Of a stretch of 6,793 nt of DNA, positions 6,246-6,793 are shown piece after piece. The stretch's first letter is position 1. Every line of letters starts with the position of its first letter. The stretch comes from Spirochaetaceae bacterium (GTDB taxonomy: Bacteria > Spirochaetota > Spirochaetia > Treponematales > Breznakiellaceae): positions 1-6,793 of the forward strand of contig JAISCK010000229.1 in assembly GCA_031265635.1 (NCBI GenBank), written 5' to 3'. A program made the position numbers and the translations under genes. Under the pieces are notes generated by a model. That model had not been told where the DNA came from and searched no databases. It saw only the letters and a program-made list of their open reading frames with translations.

Positions 6246-6254
6246 TGCTATACT
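6246..6254 (+). promoter_or_regulatory. Extended -10 promoter of proA
   Basis: TGC followed by TATACT (6249-6254) is an extended -10 with 5 of 6 matches in the hexamer. Only 6 bases (GTCCCC) separate it from ATG 6261, so the predicted transcript starts at the start codon itself. The region at -35 (about 6226-6231, ATATTC) is poor. The block TTTTGCTATACTGT (6243-6256) repeats the feoAB promoter block at 157-170 with one difference. Confidence 0.6.
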
Positions 6255-6260
6255 GTCCCC

Positions 6261-6793
6261 ATGACTTCTCTTGACGCGGTGTTTGATTCCCTGAAAGCAG
6301 CCCAGGTAAAACTTGCGCTGGAAAACCGCGCCGCAAAGGACGCGGCGCTTTGCGCGGTAATGAAAGCCATTGACGCCCGGCGGAGCGCCATACTTGCCGC
6401 CAACGGGATTGACGCGGAAAAAGCCCGCAAGGGCGGCATGAAGGAAGCCCTCATAGACAGGCTGCTCCTCAATGACAAACGCGTTGATGACATACTGGAT
6501 GGCATTGCCCTTGTAATCCGGCTGGAAGACCCCATCGGCAAAGTCAGGGCCGGCTGGACCCTCCCCAACGGGCTTGTGGTTGAGCAAATCACCGTTCCCC
6601 TGGGAGTGGCGGCAATCATCTACGAATCCCGGCCCAATGTTACCGCCGACGCCTTCTGCCTTGCGTATAAGGCGGGCTGCGCCATACTGCTTCGCGGCTC
6701 ATCCGCGGCGCTTGAATCAAACCGCGCCCTGGTCGAAGCCATCAGGGAGGGCCTCACCAACGGCGGCGGCGAAGCTGACGCGGTGGCCCTTGC
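6261..6793 (+). CDS. proA: Gamma-glutamyl phosphate reductase, N-terminal part
   Basis: ProA reduces gamma-glutamyl phosphate with NADPH to glutamate-5-semialdehyde, the second step of proline synthesis from glutamate. The first 177 residues are present and the gene runs off the right edge; the catalytic Cys lies beyond the window. Family landmarks in order are a helical N-terminus, LAANGIDAEKARKGG (45-59), ALIDRLLL (63-70), DPIGKV (90-95), VPLGVAAIIYESRPNVT (112-128) and LLRGSSA (143-149), all colinear with E. coli ProA. ATG 6261 begins the expected N-terminus. No Shine-Dalgarno sequence precedes it, and the -10 hexamer ends 6 bases upstream, so a leaderless transcript is likely. It is divergent from the dehydrogenase operon. 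proB is not seen upstream; it could lie downstream or elsewhere. Confidence 0.93.
   Translation, partial: MTSLDAVFDSLKAAQVKLALENRAAKDAALCAVMKAIDARRSAILAANGIDAEKARKGGMKEALIDRLLLNDKRVDDILDGIALVIRLEDPIGKVRAGWTLPNGLVVEQITVPLGVAAIIYESRPNVTADAFCLAYKAGCAILLRGSSAALESNRALVEAIREGLTNGGGEADAVAL

Noticed and set aside
6217..6336. N-terminal extension of the dehydrogenase to an ATG at 6336
   Set aside because: The extra 40 residues are not family-like, cross the intergenic gap and lie antisense to the proA start. ATG 6216 with a -10 just upstream fits better.

Overview
This gene-dense window (about 98 % coding, GC a little above 50 % by eye) looks like a chromosomal housekeeping region of a bacterium. I favour a spirochaete, possibly a Treponema relative of fairly high GC. 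The basis is weak to moderate: a threonyl-tRNA synthetase with no N-terminal TGS domain, and promoters of the form TTTTGCTATRCTGT. No gene in the window proves the lineage. There are no RNA genes, insertion sequences, CRISPR arrays or phage genes.

Left part, plus strand: the last 23 codons of an unrecognised gene end at 71. A 135-bp intergenic region follows, holding a good sigma-70-type promoter (TTGAAA, 17-bp spacer, TATGCT). Just downstream of its -10 lies a dyad resembling DtxR/IdeR-family metal-repressor boxes. This drives feoA and feoB, the two-gene ferrous iron uptake operon. The two genes overlap. FeoB is complete: G domain, two gate regions and the conserved membrane cysteine motifs. 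No feoC is seen.

Middle part, minus strand (read right to left): a D-2-hydroxyacid dehydrogenase, a type II pantothenate kinase (coaW) and threonyl-tRNA synthetase (thrS) form a tight operon. The dehydrogenase stop abuts the coaW GTG start with no gap, and thrS follows coaW after 17 to 18 bases. The operon runs tail-to-tail into feoB, and the two stop codons lie inside one shared hexamer, TCATAG.

Right part: proA (gamma-glutamyl phosphate reductase, proline synthesis) starts at 6261 on the plus strand and runs off the window. It diverges from the dehydrogenase across only 44 bp. Both divergent genes have TATACT exactly 6 bp before their ATG and neither has a Shine-Dalgarno sequence, so both are predicted to give leaderless mRNAs from mirror-image, mutually overlapping promoters. 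This is the most unusual thing in the window.

I found no undescribed multi-gene system. The points most worth checking are the paired leaderless promoters, the putative metal-repressor box before feoA, and the possible functional link between the dehydrogenase and pantothenate kinase.
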